Below are positions 10,191-20,379 of a stretch of 64,000 nt of DNA, in pieces (positions within the stretch are counted from its first letter, which is position 1; each line of letters starts with the position of its first letter). This stretch comes from Brasenia schreberi (lineage: Eukaryota; Streptophyta; Magnoliopsida; Nymphaeales; Cabombaceae): contig JAYKKT010000089.1 in assembly GCA_036023115.1 (NCBI GenBank), positions 21,943,001-22,007,000 of the forward strand. The letters run 5' to 3'. The notes under the pieces are model-generated. The model saw only the letters and a program-made list of their open reading frames with translations. It was not told where the DNA came from and ran no database searches. The position numbers and the translations under genes were made by a program.

Positions 10191-13100
10191 TGTAAACATG
10201 AAAATTCTCACTTTTGGTTTTTGAAGCCAAAAATGAACCTTTTCGTATCTACGTCGTTTCTATGTGTGTGCCAGCTAGCTTGATCAAGCTAGTGAAGTTT
10301 TTGAAATATCTGACTTTTTAAAGGCAATTGTGATTAAGCGGGATCTTTTCGCTTTAAACCTTCTTGAACCGGTGCTCAAGAGTCAGTTTAAACGCTTATA
10401 AACGTTGATAAAACAATTTTGACTCTTTGAAAGGAGCTAAGTGTTTTGAAAACTCGAGTTTGCCTAAGTTTGCAAGTTTTATGTACGGGGGCTATACGAT
10501 TCCAAGTCTTTGAGTTTTTAAGCTATTTAGGCCGGATATGTGTGTGCACAAGTGGCCTAATTTCAGCGAGTTTGAGCATAGATTCGGGGTTTCTTTGAAA
10601 AAGCATGAATGCAAGGATGCACAAATTTTTTTCGGGTTTGATATGATGATGTGAGCTAGACTCGAATTGAAAGCAACTCACACACACAACTTAATGTAAA
10701 TACCCGAATGGAAGTGCAACTCACGCAGCTTAAGGGAAATACCCGAACTTGAAAGCAACTCGCATGACTTGAATGTAAATTGCAAAATTGAAATATACTT
10801 ATATCTTAAGAGCGGAAAGGCTCAATGCACGCGTGTGTAGTGTGAAATTTAAATGACAAACTCACACAACTTGAATTGAACTTGCTGAAATTGAAATATA
10901 AGTATATAATAAGAGCGGAAAGGCTCAATTGTGAGTGAGTGCTCTTGGTGTGTAAATGTAAAGACAACTCACACAACTTGAATTGAACCACCTGGAAATG
11001 TAAGTGCGTACACGACTTAATGTAAAACTCACACAGCTGGAAAGTATATAAATATGCTATATCTTATGAGCAACAAAGGCTCAAAATGTGCGTGAGAGTG
11101 TAGAGCAAGTGCTCGAGTACTTTTGTGTGCGAGTGTGAAATTCAAATGACAAACGCACACGACTTGAATGTAACAACCCAAATTGAATTGCAACTCACAC
11201 AGCTTTTACTAAAGTAAATACCCAAAGAGAAATATATACTTTAGCTTAAGAGTGGAAAGGCTCAATGTGTGTGCAATCGTGTGCAATTAAGAGCGGAAAG
11301 GCTCAAGTGCACGTGGGTGTTTCGTGTAGTCTAAGAGCAATATGGCTCAAGTGTACATGTGTGCTTCGTGTATCAAGCGCAAATATTACATTTCGGGGGG
11401 AGACTACGCTCCATTATTACAATCCCATATCGAATTGAATTAAATTTGAAATGAGTAAGGTAAAAACTGAATTTAAACACTTACAAGTGGTCGACTTTTC
11501 CTCTCAGTCGTGCTCGGGTCCGTCCACCTTGGCAGCCAAGAGATGGGTCTCCCTAGGTGGGCTTAGACGTGAGTTTGGGGTTTGGGGTATTCTTGGGGGC
11601 AACCGAGTGCTTGAGCTTAGGAAGGGCTTAGGTTCGGCCAAGGTGTGGGTTGGCTAAGGTAAGTCATGGCCTAAGTTGGGCTGGTCCTAATCGACACTAA
11701 GGAGAAGGGATGTAGCTGGCCAGGTCTTGGCTAAGGTAAGGGGCTAAGGTAATGGGATGGGAGCTGGGGTGCGGTTCGACAGGCTACAGGCGCACTGGGA
11801 CAGGGTGCAGGCAGATGGGGAAGGTGCTGTGGTAAGGCAGCAGGGAGATGGCGCTAGGGAATGGGCAGTAGTGGAGTGAGATGGGGTGCGGCTGGGAGGT
11901 AAGGCATGGATGACAGGCAGCAGGTGCACCTGCAGGGAGGTGGGACAAGGTAGGTGCGATGTGATGGCAGACGGTAAGGTGTTGGGGGTTAGGAAATGGG
12001 GTGAGGGCGGTAGGTGCGGTTGGCTAGTGGGGAGATGGGATGCGGTGCTGGGGTATCTAGGGAAGGTGAGGGGGTGACGCTGGCCGGGTGTTGGGGGTAG
12101 TGTGGCGCTAGGTGCATCGGGAGATGTGTGGCTGACTAGGGTGCTAGGGAAGTGGGATGCGGTGGGGCAGGAGGTGAGGGAGCCAGGTGGTGGAAGGTGT
12201 CAGATGGGGTAAGGTGCCGGGTGTTGGAAGGTGGTAGGTGGTAAGAAGTAGGCCGGGGGTTATCTAGGGGGAGTGTAGGATGAAAAACCGAGTGCAAAGT
12301 GCACTCGGTTAGAGGGTTTAGGTTAGGTCGGTTAGGAGAAGTTTGGGTTGGTTTAGGTGAAAGGGGTTAGGTCTAGGCTAGTTTTGGGTTAGGTTTAGGG
12401 GGGTCAGTTAGGTGGTTTAGGCTAGGTTAGGGTGAGGTTGAGAGACCTACCTCTTGGAGCCAGTCCACCATGCATAGCCCATCCTTCCACGCCCTTTTGC
12501 AGCCACTCCTCAAGTTGGTGCAGCCCTTTGGTTGAGCTTAGGTTCATATAAGGCTTGAACCCACACTCTTGATCAAGCCCACATGGCTATGGCCCACCAT
12601 ATCTACTTTATGCCCTCCACTCATTCTCTCTCTTCCCAAGCCCTTCACTTGCAAATTCATGTGAGTTTATGGCCCCCCCTCACCTCTATTTATAGGCAAA
12701 TAAGGTGGATCTTGGATTTGGATTTTGAGATCCAAATCCAATCCAAACACTATTTGGGTCTGGATCGGGATATTTTGGTCCAGATCCAATCCAAATTTTC
12801 ATTTCTTCAGTCCTTCTTGACGTTTCGAAACGGATAGTTTCTGCAGGTCCTGGCTTCATCAGTGCTCCGTCTTCGGTTGGGTCTTCCCCAACCTTTTTGT
12901 CCAAACTCCTTCTCACCTTTTTGGACTTCGTTTCAGTTGATTTTTGAGATTTCAGGCTTGGATTTCTGATGATTTGGTGGATGCTCTTGACTTGGTATTT
13001 GATGCTCCGGGCTTAAAATCTGCTTCTGGCCTAGGCTCTCCTTTTGCCTTTTGATCCTGCTTTTGTTAGGCCAAGCTTGATTCTGGGCTTTTGAACATGC

Positions 13101-13322
13101 TTTTGAAGCTGCTTTTGATCAGGCTCCACCTATTGGATTTGGCTTTTTACAAAATTGAGACTTCGCCCTAGTTTGAGAAATTCGTATTTCGAACGGGGCT
13201 TAAAATAGAAGTTTAAAGCTTTTGCAACTCCTAGGTTTTCGAAAACTCAAAATCTAGTTTTGAAATGGATTTTCAAAGCAGGTGTTTGTTTTGGGAAATT
13301 ATTTGATTTTGGGGTGTTTACA
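10191..13322 (-). mobile_element. 5' LTR of element B (Tat), minus strand
   Basis: Bounded by GGGGTGTTTACA at 13322 (LTR start) and TGTAAACATG at 10191 (LTR end next to the PBS), about 3.13 kb. Minus-strand order: GATCCAAATCC U3, CTATAAATAG at 12695-12686, a CCAAGAG|GTAGGT donor-like site near 12455, telomere-like repeats, a G-rich leader (11500-12280), the conserved 'GGGGAGACTACGCTCC' block near 11400, then GAGCCTTTCCGCTCTTA units. It belongs to the same subfamily as D and L. It is inserted in LTR D: the plus-strand LTR sequence resumes at 13323. Confidence 0.88.
12686..12695 (-). promoter_or_regulatory. TATA box of LTR B
   Basis: CTATAAATAG on the minus strand, followed by AGGTGAGGGGGG as in LTRs C and L. 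Confidence 0.6.
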
Positions 13323-15142
13323 GGCTGCACCAACATGAAGGATGGCTGCAAAATGGCGTGGATCAAAGCATGGGCTGCACATGGTGGACCGGCTCCAAGA
13401 GGTAGGTCTCTCAACCTCACCCTAACCTAACACACTTCACCTAACCGACCCCACTAAACCTAACCCAAACCTAGCCTAGACTTAGCCCCTTTCACCTAAA
13501 CCGACCTAGACTTCACCAAACCGACTCCCTTAAAACCCACCTAAACCTAACCCAAACTGCACCCTAGCTGGACCATCCTCACCCCAAAACCCACCTACCT
13601 AACCCACGGCTAAACCTAGCCTAGCCACCCTCTAACCAACCTAACCTAATTCTAATCAAGTGCAGCCAGCACTCGGTTTTTGCCTCATGTTTCCTTAGCC
13701 AACAACCGGCCTGTACCTGGTGCAGCGCCATATCCCTAGCCACTCATGCCCCACACTCCCTAGCTGTCGCAACCGTCTGCCGCTACACACCCTGGCTGCC
13801 CCAGCTCCCGCACCACCTTCCAGCCCCAGCCACTCGTCATATCCCCAGCACCCCATATCCTAGCTGAACCACCCTTGTCCCCCAGCACCTGCCCTCAGCC
13901 ACTCGGCTGGTACCACAACCGGCTCCCATTTGCGATAGCCCCACCTATCCCATACCAGTCCCGCACCCTACCCATTCATGTCCCACGCTCCCTGCCATAG
14001 CCTACCACCCACACCATGCCTTGCGCGCCACCTACCTGTGCCATCTTCCTCCCACACCCTAGGACCTTGTGCGCCACCTTCCTGCACCCACCTGCTAACC
14101 TGCCTTGGCCTGCACCTTGTGCAGCGCTCCGAACCAGCACCCCACATCTCCCTAACACCACCTGCCACACCCCAGCCCACCTTAGTCGTGACCCACTTAG
14201 CTAACCTACAGCTTGTTCGAACCCAACCCCTCCTAAGCCCTCAAGCACTTGGCTGCACCCAAGTAAACCTAAGCCTAAACTCTCACGTCCAAACCCACCT
14301 AGGGAGACCTAGCTCGTGGCTGTCAAGGAGGACGGACTCGAGCAACTTGAGAGGAAAAGCCGACCACATGTCAAGGAGTACTGCACCCAAGTACTCATTT
14401 GATATCAAATTCAATTCGATACGGGGTTGTAATAATGGAGCGCAGTCTCCCCACGAAATGTAATATTCGTGCTTGATACACAAGCCACACATGCACACTT
14501 GAGCCTTATCGCTCTTAATCGTACACAAGGGACACCCACGTGCACTTGAGCCTTTCCGCTCTTAATTGCAGATGATTGCACACACATTGAGCCTTTCTGC
14601 TCTTAAGCTAAAGTATATATTTCCATTCGGGTATTTACTTTAGTGAAAGTTGTGTGAGTTGCAATTCAATTTGGGTTGTTTCATTCAAGTCGTGTGAGTT
14701 TGTCATTTAAATTTCACACTTACACACACATTGAGCCATTCCGCTCTTAAGCTAAAGTATATATTTCCCTTTGGGTATTTATTTTAGTGAAAGTCATGTG
14801 AGTTTATCATTTAAATTTCACACTTGCACACAAAAGCACTCGAGCCTTTCCTTTCTCCACTCTCACACACATTTTGAGCCTTTGTTGCTCATAGGATATA
14901 ACATACTTATATATTTTCAAGTTGTGTGAGTTTATTTCACGTCGAGTTGCATTTCCCTTTGTGTGGATTTACAATAAGTCGTGTGAGTTGCTTTACATTT
15001 CGGGTATTTACCTTAAGTTGCATGAGTTGCACTTCAATTTCGGGTATTTACATTACATTGTGTAAGTTGCTTTCAATTCGAGCCTAGCTCACATCATCAT
15101 CTCAAAACCCAAAAATCTTTTGTGCATCTTTGCATTCGTTCG
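13323..15142 (+). mobile_element. LTR fragment D (Tat), plus strand, both ends missing
   Basis: Starts mid-LTR at GGCTGCACCAACATG and aligns with the reverse complement of LTR B from its 'GGCTGCACCAACTTGAGG' position. Present are a CCAAGAG|GTAGGT donor-like site (about 13400), CCTAACC-rich repeats, the C-rich leader (13680-14200), 'GGGGTTGTAATAATGGAGCG' near 14425 and several GAGCCTT-CGCTCTTA units (14500-14880). The upstream part was displaced by insertion of B. The downstream end stops at about 15142, before the usual CTACA terminus. Confidence 0.8.
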
Positions 15143-15163
15143 TTGGATTTCGGGGTGTTTACA
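15143..15163 (-). mobile_element. 21-bp stub of a minus-strand Tat LTR start
   Basis: TTGGATTTCGGGGTGTTTACA is the reverse complement of the first ~20 bp of a Tat LTR, abutting truncated LTR D with no other LTR sequence. It is best explained as a deletion or illegitimate recombination scar between two opposed LTRs. Confidence 0.6.
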
Positions 15164-16204
15164 CACCTAAACAAAGCTCAAGGCTCACTGTGGGTCTTCC
15201 ATTCTCACAGTGTTAAGGAGGTGAAATTGCAGAACTTGGATTACTTCATCCTCTAGTGCATAAGTCACTTCTTCGACCCGTTTCTACTCCTACAACTCTA
15301 AGGTAGCCAACTCGGCCTTCTAAGGCAATTTTGCAAGAGGTGAGCCCATTGCATGCATAGCATTGCCCCACTCCTCTTCCTCCATGTTTTCGTGGAAGTT
15401 TATTGGTCTCCCACATTCTTCTCCTTCCCGTTCCCATTCTTTTTGTTGTGTTTAGCCATCTTACTCTCTTTCTTATTTTTAGACTATCACCATTATCTTG
15501 TGAAGACCTAAGATCTACAAATGACTCAACGACTGCAATTGCATCTACAATGGATACAGGGGCTCTACACCTTAGCTCCACTTGAGCCCAAGGTGTAAGC
15601 CTTCTTCAAAATAGAACATTTTATCTTCTTTGCTCATATTTCAAACTGCAAGAAGTAGTGTACTAAACTTCTTCACATACTCATGAAATGACCCATTTGC
15701 TTCAGATTTTTTATCATTTCATGGGTTCTACGGTTGCAATTCATATGCGTGAAATGTTGCTTCAACTCATGCTTAAAGCTCTACCAATCAGAAGGTAAAG
15801 CAACACTGCCCTCTATGGCAGCCTACTCCCTTATGTACCACCACAACTTCATGTCTTCCTTGAGATACAAGTTAGCAATCAATACCTTGCTCTCTTCTGC
15901 TGCTTGAGAACAATTCCATAAGAAGTTATCGACCAACTTCTTGTCCCGAACCCCATTGAATGATGTGGGTTCTGGAAATTTAATTTGGTTAGACAAAGAG
16001 CAAGGAATGTGTGCCATATCATGCTCATTTACCACCTATTGTGGACTTGACTGAGGAACTTCAACTCAGGCAGATTTAGCTTTGTTCAGTTCCTGCTACT
16101 CCTAGCATACATCCAGTCAGAAAGAGAGTATCTCTTGAGTCTCTTGCAATGATGCTTGAGTGACCTAAAGACTAGCCAGCTATAGCATGATCTGGATCAG
16201 CATC
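15164..16204 (-). pseudogene. Element J: chromovirus-like gag, main part, minus strand
   Basis: Read on the minus strand from 16204 downward. A helix-rich segment comes first (LQETQEILSF), then the gag core FPEPTSFNGVRDKKLVDNFL with LKEDMKLWWYIRE around 15823-16000. Decayed 'W.SFKHELKQHF' and 'GLHLGLKWS' pieces follow, then a cysteine remnant (CYACNG) near 15330 where a CCHC knuckle is expected. In-frame TAG/TGA codons interrupt it many times and there are frameshifts. The layout matches plant chromovirus gag (Tekay/Del-like), clearly different from the Tat gag here. It is split by Z; the N-terminus continues at 29673-29742. Confidence 0.75.
16200..16204. repeat. Left target-site duplication of element Z
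   Basis: GCATC before the LTR versus ACATC after the 3' LTR (29673-29677); one mismatch. J gag reads in one frame across the site when Z and one copy are removed. Confidence 0.75.
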
Positions 16205-16841
16205 TGTAAACACCCCAAATTTCAAAAATTTTGCAAAAAAACAAATGCCTGGTTCGAAAATGAGCTCAGAAAGCCAAAATTGGAATTTTCAAAAACAGAG
16301 GAACTCAAATACTTCAAACCTCAATTTTGCAACCCTGGCAAAACATACATTCTTGAAAATGGATGAAAGTCCTATTTTTGCAAAAGCCCAGATGAGCAAG
16401 TAAAGCCTGGCCCAAAGCAGTTGCAACAAAAATTCAGAAAATTCAAAGAGCAAGCCCAGCCCGATAAAAGGCCAAATTCAAAGACAAAAGAGGAGCCCGG
16501 GCCACAAATGGACTTCAAGCCGGAAGCATCGGAGGCCCAGCCAATAGTGCCCCTGAAATCACGAACAATCCAAGTCAAAAACAACAAAAATCAGTTGAAA
16601 CAGAGTCCGGAAAGGTGAAAAGCAGCTTGGAAGACGAAATTGGGAAAAACCTAGCATAAGACGGAGCGTTGATAAACACAGGGCCCGCACAAGACATCCG
16701 GCTCGAAACGCCAGGAAAGACCGAAGAAGATAAAAATTTGGATCAAATTTGGATCCAAATATCCAGATCCAGATCCAAACAAGACTTGGATTGGATCCGG
16801 ATTTCATAATCAACCCAGGATCCATATCCAAATAAGAAGTC

Positions 16842-16850
16842 TATAAAAGG
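16842..16850 (+). promoter_or_regulatory. TATA box of Z 5' LTR
   Basis: TATAAAAGG followed by ATGTGAGGGGCTG. It sits just after the GATCC-rich repeats and matches A and the Z 3' LTR. The likely promoter for the genomic RNA. Confidence 0.72.
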
Positions 16851-17118
16851 ATGTGAGGGGCTGATTCAAAGGGGTTCAAGGATTTTTGCTTTTCACTCAT
16901 TTTCACTTGGGAAGGAGAGAGAGAGAGGGGAAAGGTCAACAAAGGGGGTTGGACCTCCTTTTGATGTAAAACGTGGGCTGAACTTGTGGGTGGGCTGCCT
17001 TCTCCATTTCACGCAAGAAATTGCTACTCAAGTGAAGATCCGACAGCATTGGATGGCCCCTTTTTTTGTGAAGATTGGCTGCGTGGAAACCAAGCAAACC
17101 ATGGCTGAAATCCATACT

Positions 17119-17127
17119 AAGGTGAGT
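17119..17127 (+). promoter_or_regulatory. Near-consensus 5' splice donor in Z leader
   Basis: AAG|GTGAGT, about 280 bp downstream of the TATA box. The upstream exon would include ACCATGGCTGAAATCC, an ATG in good context that runs up to the donor. Present in the 3' LTR as well (27861-27869) and in A. Confidence 0.5.
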
Positions 17128-17285
17128 CCCTACAACTAGCCTAAACCGTCTCTCCCCTTTGTCTCTCTAAACCACCCAATACCATTGATAAAATCCAGCA
17201 ATTTTTAACCAACTAAGAGCTGGCCGAATCTTGCTAAAATCGAACCTAGTTCTACCCAAGATCGTCCCCACCTAAGACCATACCA

Positions 17286-17728
17286 AGCTCGGCCAATAGC
17301 TGGCCGAGCTCACCCTAGATTTGTCCCATTAAGCCCCTAAGTCCTAAATCCCTACCTTGGTTTAAACCCAACCTAAACTAACCCCAAAACTATCCAGCTC
17401 GGCCACCATTGGCCGAGCCATTTCCTTTAGGACCTCGCACCAAATCCCAACCAAAACAAACTCTAAAACCGCCCAGCTCGGCCACCCTTTGGTCGAGCCA
17501 TTTCCTTAGGACTTCACCCTAGTTCCCACCTAAGACGAACTCCCAAACTTGCCCAGCTCGGCCACCATTTGGTTGAGCATTCCCTTAGGCCCATTCCTTA
17601 GAATCTCGCCTCAGACCATTCTCAACACACCAAACAAGCTCGGCCACCATTTAGCCGAGCATTCCTTTAGGACCCTGCCCAAATCCACCCATGAACCATC
17701 ACCCAACTCGGCCCTTGGCTGGTTGAGT
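17286..17728. repeat. Series of six AGCTCGGCC hairpins, about 80 bp apart (Z 5' LTR)
   Basis: Inverted repeats at 17286-17310, 17396-17418, 17475-17498, 17555-17578, 17637-17660 and a decayed one at 17705-17728. Arms are variants of AGCTCGGCCA and TGGCCGAGC. The 3' LTR has the same series at about 28025-28460, its first unit shortened by a deletion of about 12 bp. Confidence 0.8.
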
Positions 17729-18946
17729 ATCCCCTTAGGACTTTGACTCAAACTTTACCTAAGCCCTTCACCTTAGAGCTGCTCGTATCCTACCCAAAAC
17801 ATTAGCACCTTCGCATGCTGACCTAGCCTAGATCGTGAACTAGGATCAACACCCCACGCAGCTGATCGGTTCGCAGCGAGAGGTCCATCCAACGGCTATA
17901 TCCAAGGTCGGATCTCATTGATAAAGAAAGCCCAAGCAGACTAAGTGTAAGTGCTCGAATCTGGGTTTTTTTACATTGTTTCAAGTTCAATTAAATTCGA
18001 TACGGGGTTGTAATAATGGAGCGTAGTCTCCCCCCGAGATGTAATATTATGGCTTGAAACACGAATCACACACGTACACTCGAGCCTTTCCGCTCTTATC
18101 TGCACACCTTTGCACACAAAACGGGCCTCAACAGCCCATAGGATATAGCTCTATTTATATACATTCAGCTGGGTTTTAAGGTTCAAGTCGTGTGAGTTGT
18201 CTTCCATTTTATACACTCAAAGCACTCACTCACATTGAGCCTTTCTGCTCTTACATATATATACGTATTTCCCCTTCAGCTGGGTTTTTAAGGTTCAAGT
18301 CGTGTGAGTTGCCGTTTAATTTACACACTCAAAAGCACTCACTCACATTGAGCCTTCTCGCTCTTAAGATATAGCTATATACTTTCTTTCCGCATCTAAG
18401 ATATAGCCATATTTCCCTTTCTGCTATTTCCCTTCTGTTGTGTCTTTAAATTCTGGGTTTTCCCTTCAAGTCGTGTGAGTTTGCATTGCATATCTGCCAC
18501 ACTCGAGATAGGGAGCATACTTGCATCGAACCCGATTGATCAAATCGTGTAGAACTTGCCCGAAATTGAGTACTAAATGCACACGACTACATGCCAAAAT
18601 TGGCTAAAACTCGAGAGACATAGGAGCGCATAGATCCCATGTATAAAAGTTGCAAATTTGACAAAACCAATCGATAAAAACACTTTCAAGTTTTCAAAAG
18701 AGTCGTGTTTGTGTAAAATCGAGTTTTTCTAAAGCGTACAGACTGACCCTTGCGTGCCGGTGTAAGAAAGTCTGCAACGAAAAGAACCCACTTGTCCACA
18801 GTCGCCCCAAAAGTCAGATATTTTCAAAACTTACTTCGCTAGTTTGAGAAAGCTAGCTGGCACACCCTTTTTAAGCGACGTAAGCACGAAAAGATTCGCT
18901 TCAGGCCTAAGAACCCGGAGTCGAGGATTTCCCGTGTCTACAGATT

Positions 18947-18963
18947 TGGCACGCCTGGTGGGA
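18947..18963 (+). other. Primer-binding site of element Z
   Basis: TGGCACGCCTGGTGGGA, 4 nt after the LTR CA end. The same motif follows LTRs I, B and K. It should pair with a tRNA 3' end; I do not name which. Confidence 0.8.
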
Positions 18964-19086
18964 TGTGGGTCTTGAGGAAAAATTGATACAAACAAACCAA
19001 TCTCTAAAAAAATTCGTTTTCAAAGAAAAGTGTTTTAACTCTTTGTCTTCTTGCATTTCATAGTTGGATTTAAAAGCGTCGGAGTC

Positions 19087-20379
19087 ATCTCGAGTTCAGA
19101 CTCCAATGAAGTGTCTAGACGGTTCTCATACTCTTCAAGTTCTCATTCTAGAAGATCTTTGAAAAATCGAAAACAAAAAGAGGAAGAGTTAAGAAGAGAG
19201 TACGAGGCCAAGATCGCTGCTCTCAGCCAAGAGGCTGAAGCAGCTGATTCGTGTTCGTCACATGGCGAACCAATAAAGGCCAAAAAGAAGTTTGGAAAAA
19301 CTCGTAAACACAAGGAGACCTCCAAGATGGAAGGCAACCAATACCTCGATTCCTTCACTCACAAGGATTGTAAAGCCCTACAGCAGTTGCTGAAGGGACA
19401 AAATAAAGAGAAAACAACATACGTCCTGTCTGATTTTCTTCCTTTAGATTACAAAATAGACAGTGACGATGAAATACCGAATTTCCATCGGTATGATGGC
19501 ACGAGGGACCCCAGGTCTCACCTGCAGCTTTTCTCTCGTCGAGCCCACAAGAAAAAGAAGGACTCGATGAAATGGGTGTATTGGTTCCCCTTATCCCTCA
19601 AAGGCATAGCTTCTAAATGGCTGGCTTCCTACGATTTGAGCCAGTTCGCAACTTTTGAAGAGTTGGCGAACTGCTTCATGCAAAGATTTTCGCACAACGT
19701 AGAAGTCATGCCTACATTAAACACTTTGAGGGATACAAAGCAAGGTATGAACGAAGATGTGCATACATTTATCGTTCGATGGAGGTCGCTCCTTGGACAC
19801 GTGCGAGAACCCATATCCAAAGGATGCGCAGTAATGCTCATCCTGGATAATTTCAAAACTGAATTGAAAACTCTTCTTTCTTTACATGAAATCTCTACTT
19901 TTCACAAACTGATTAAAAAAGCATCTCTTTTTGAGACAAATTTGAAAAAAGGGGTTTACGACCACTTGTGGAAAGGGAGCGTAAATTCAAAGACTCGCTT
20001 GGAAAAACCCGGCAATTACGGGCTACCCACAATGGACAAAGGGGAAAAACCCCACAAAGTCGCCAATGTCCGGGTAGATCCAAGGCTGGCGAGCACTTCA
20101 AAGAATTTTGAAAATTTTGAAAACAAAACAGACAAAAAAATACAAAAACCATTTGAAAAACAGGAGTACACTCCGTTGGGGCAACCTGTGTCGGAGGTCC
20201 TAGACCTCCTACTCGCCCAAGGCATGATCGAACTCCCTGAAATCCTCGAGGGAATCACTTCCAAAGGGAGGTTTTTAAATCGATTCTGTAAGTATCATCG
20301 TCTCAAAGGCCATGATACAAAGCAGTGTTTTTCCCTCCTAAACCAAATCGAGAACTTGATAGCAGAGGGCCGGCTCTAG
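19087..20379 (+). CDS. gag: Element Z gag (start codon lost, one in-frame stop)
   Basis: Capsid/nucleocapsid-like polyprotein of the Tat element; it packages the RNA and forms cytoplasmic particles. The reading frame is open from upstream of 19051. The position homologous to the B, I and K start (MSSS...) is ATC at 19087, so the usual ATG is missing and I place the nominal start there. Features in order: Ser/Arg-rich N-terminus, coiled charged region with SQEAEAADSCSSHGE, KDCKALQQLLKGQNKEK, a gag core with KWLASYDLSQFATFEELANC and HNVEVMPTLNTLRDTKQ, then CX2HX4HX4C (CKYHRLKGHDTKQC, about 20284-20330). TAG at 20377 ends the frame where B has CAG (Q). The same frame continues beyond it. Confidence 0.88.
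   Translation: MSSSDSNEVSRRFSYSSSSHSRRSLKNRKQKEEELRREYEAKIAALSQEAEAADSCSSHGEPIKAKKKFGKTRKHKETSKMEGNQYLDSFTHKDCKALQQLLKGQNKEKTTYVLSDFLPLDYKIDSDDEIPNFHRYDGTRDPRSHLQLFSRRAHKKKKDSMKWVYWFPLSLKGIASKWLASYDLSQFATFEELANCFMQRFSHNVEVMPTLNTLRDTKQGMNEDVHTFIVRWRSLLGHVREPISKGCAVMLILDNFKTELKTLLSLHEISTFHKLIKKASLFETNLKKGVYDHLWKGSVNSKTRLEKPGNYGLPTMDKGEKPHKVANVRVDPRLASTSKNFENFENKTDKKIQKPFEKQEYTPLGQPVSEVLDLLLAQGMIELPEILEGITSKGRFLNRFCKYHRLKGHDTKQCFSLLNQIENLIAEGRL

Larger units (their letters stand above)
16205..18942 (+). mobile_element. 5' LTR of element Z
   Basis: TGTAAACACCCC...CCCGTGTCTACA, 2738 bp. U3 holds GATCCAAATATCC-type repeats (about 16735-16835). TATAAAAGG is at 16842, a GTGAGT donor-like site at 17122, six AGCTCGGCC hairpins at 17286-17728, and 'GGGGTTGTAATAATGGAGCG' near 18005. 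GAGCCTTTCCGCTCTTA units follow, then the terminal 'GTACAGACTGACCCTTGCG' segment. Open frames inside it are not conserved in other LTRs. Confidence 0.93.

Noticed and set aside
13978..14463. 161-codon Pro/His/Thr-rich frame
   Set aside because: It lies in the C-rich leader of LTR D, the counterpart of the G-rich part of LTR B; no shared protein is encoded in the two.
16201..16204. CATC as the first bases of the Z LTR, since CATC also precedes the 3' LTR
   Set aside because: LTR I starts with TGT directly after H codons, and the J gag frame is restored only if Z begins at TG with GCATC/ACATC as the duplication.
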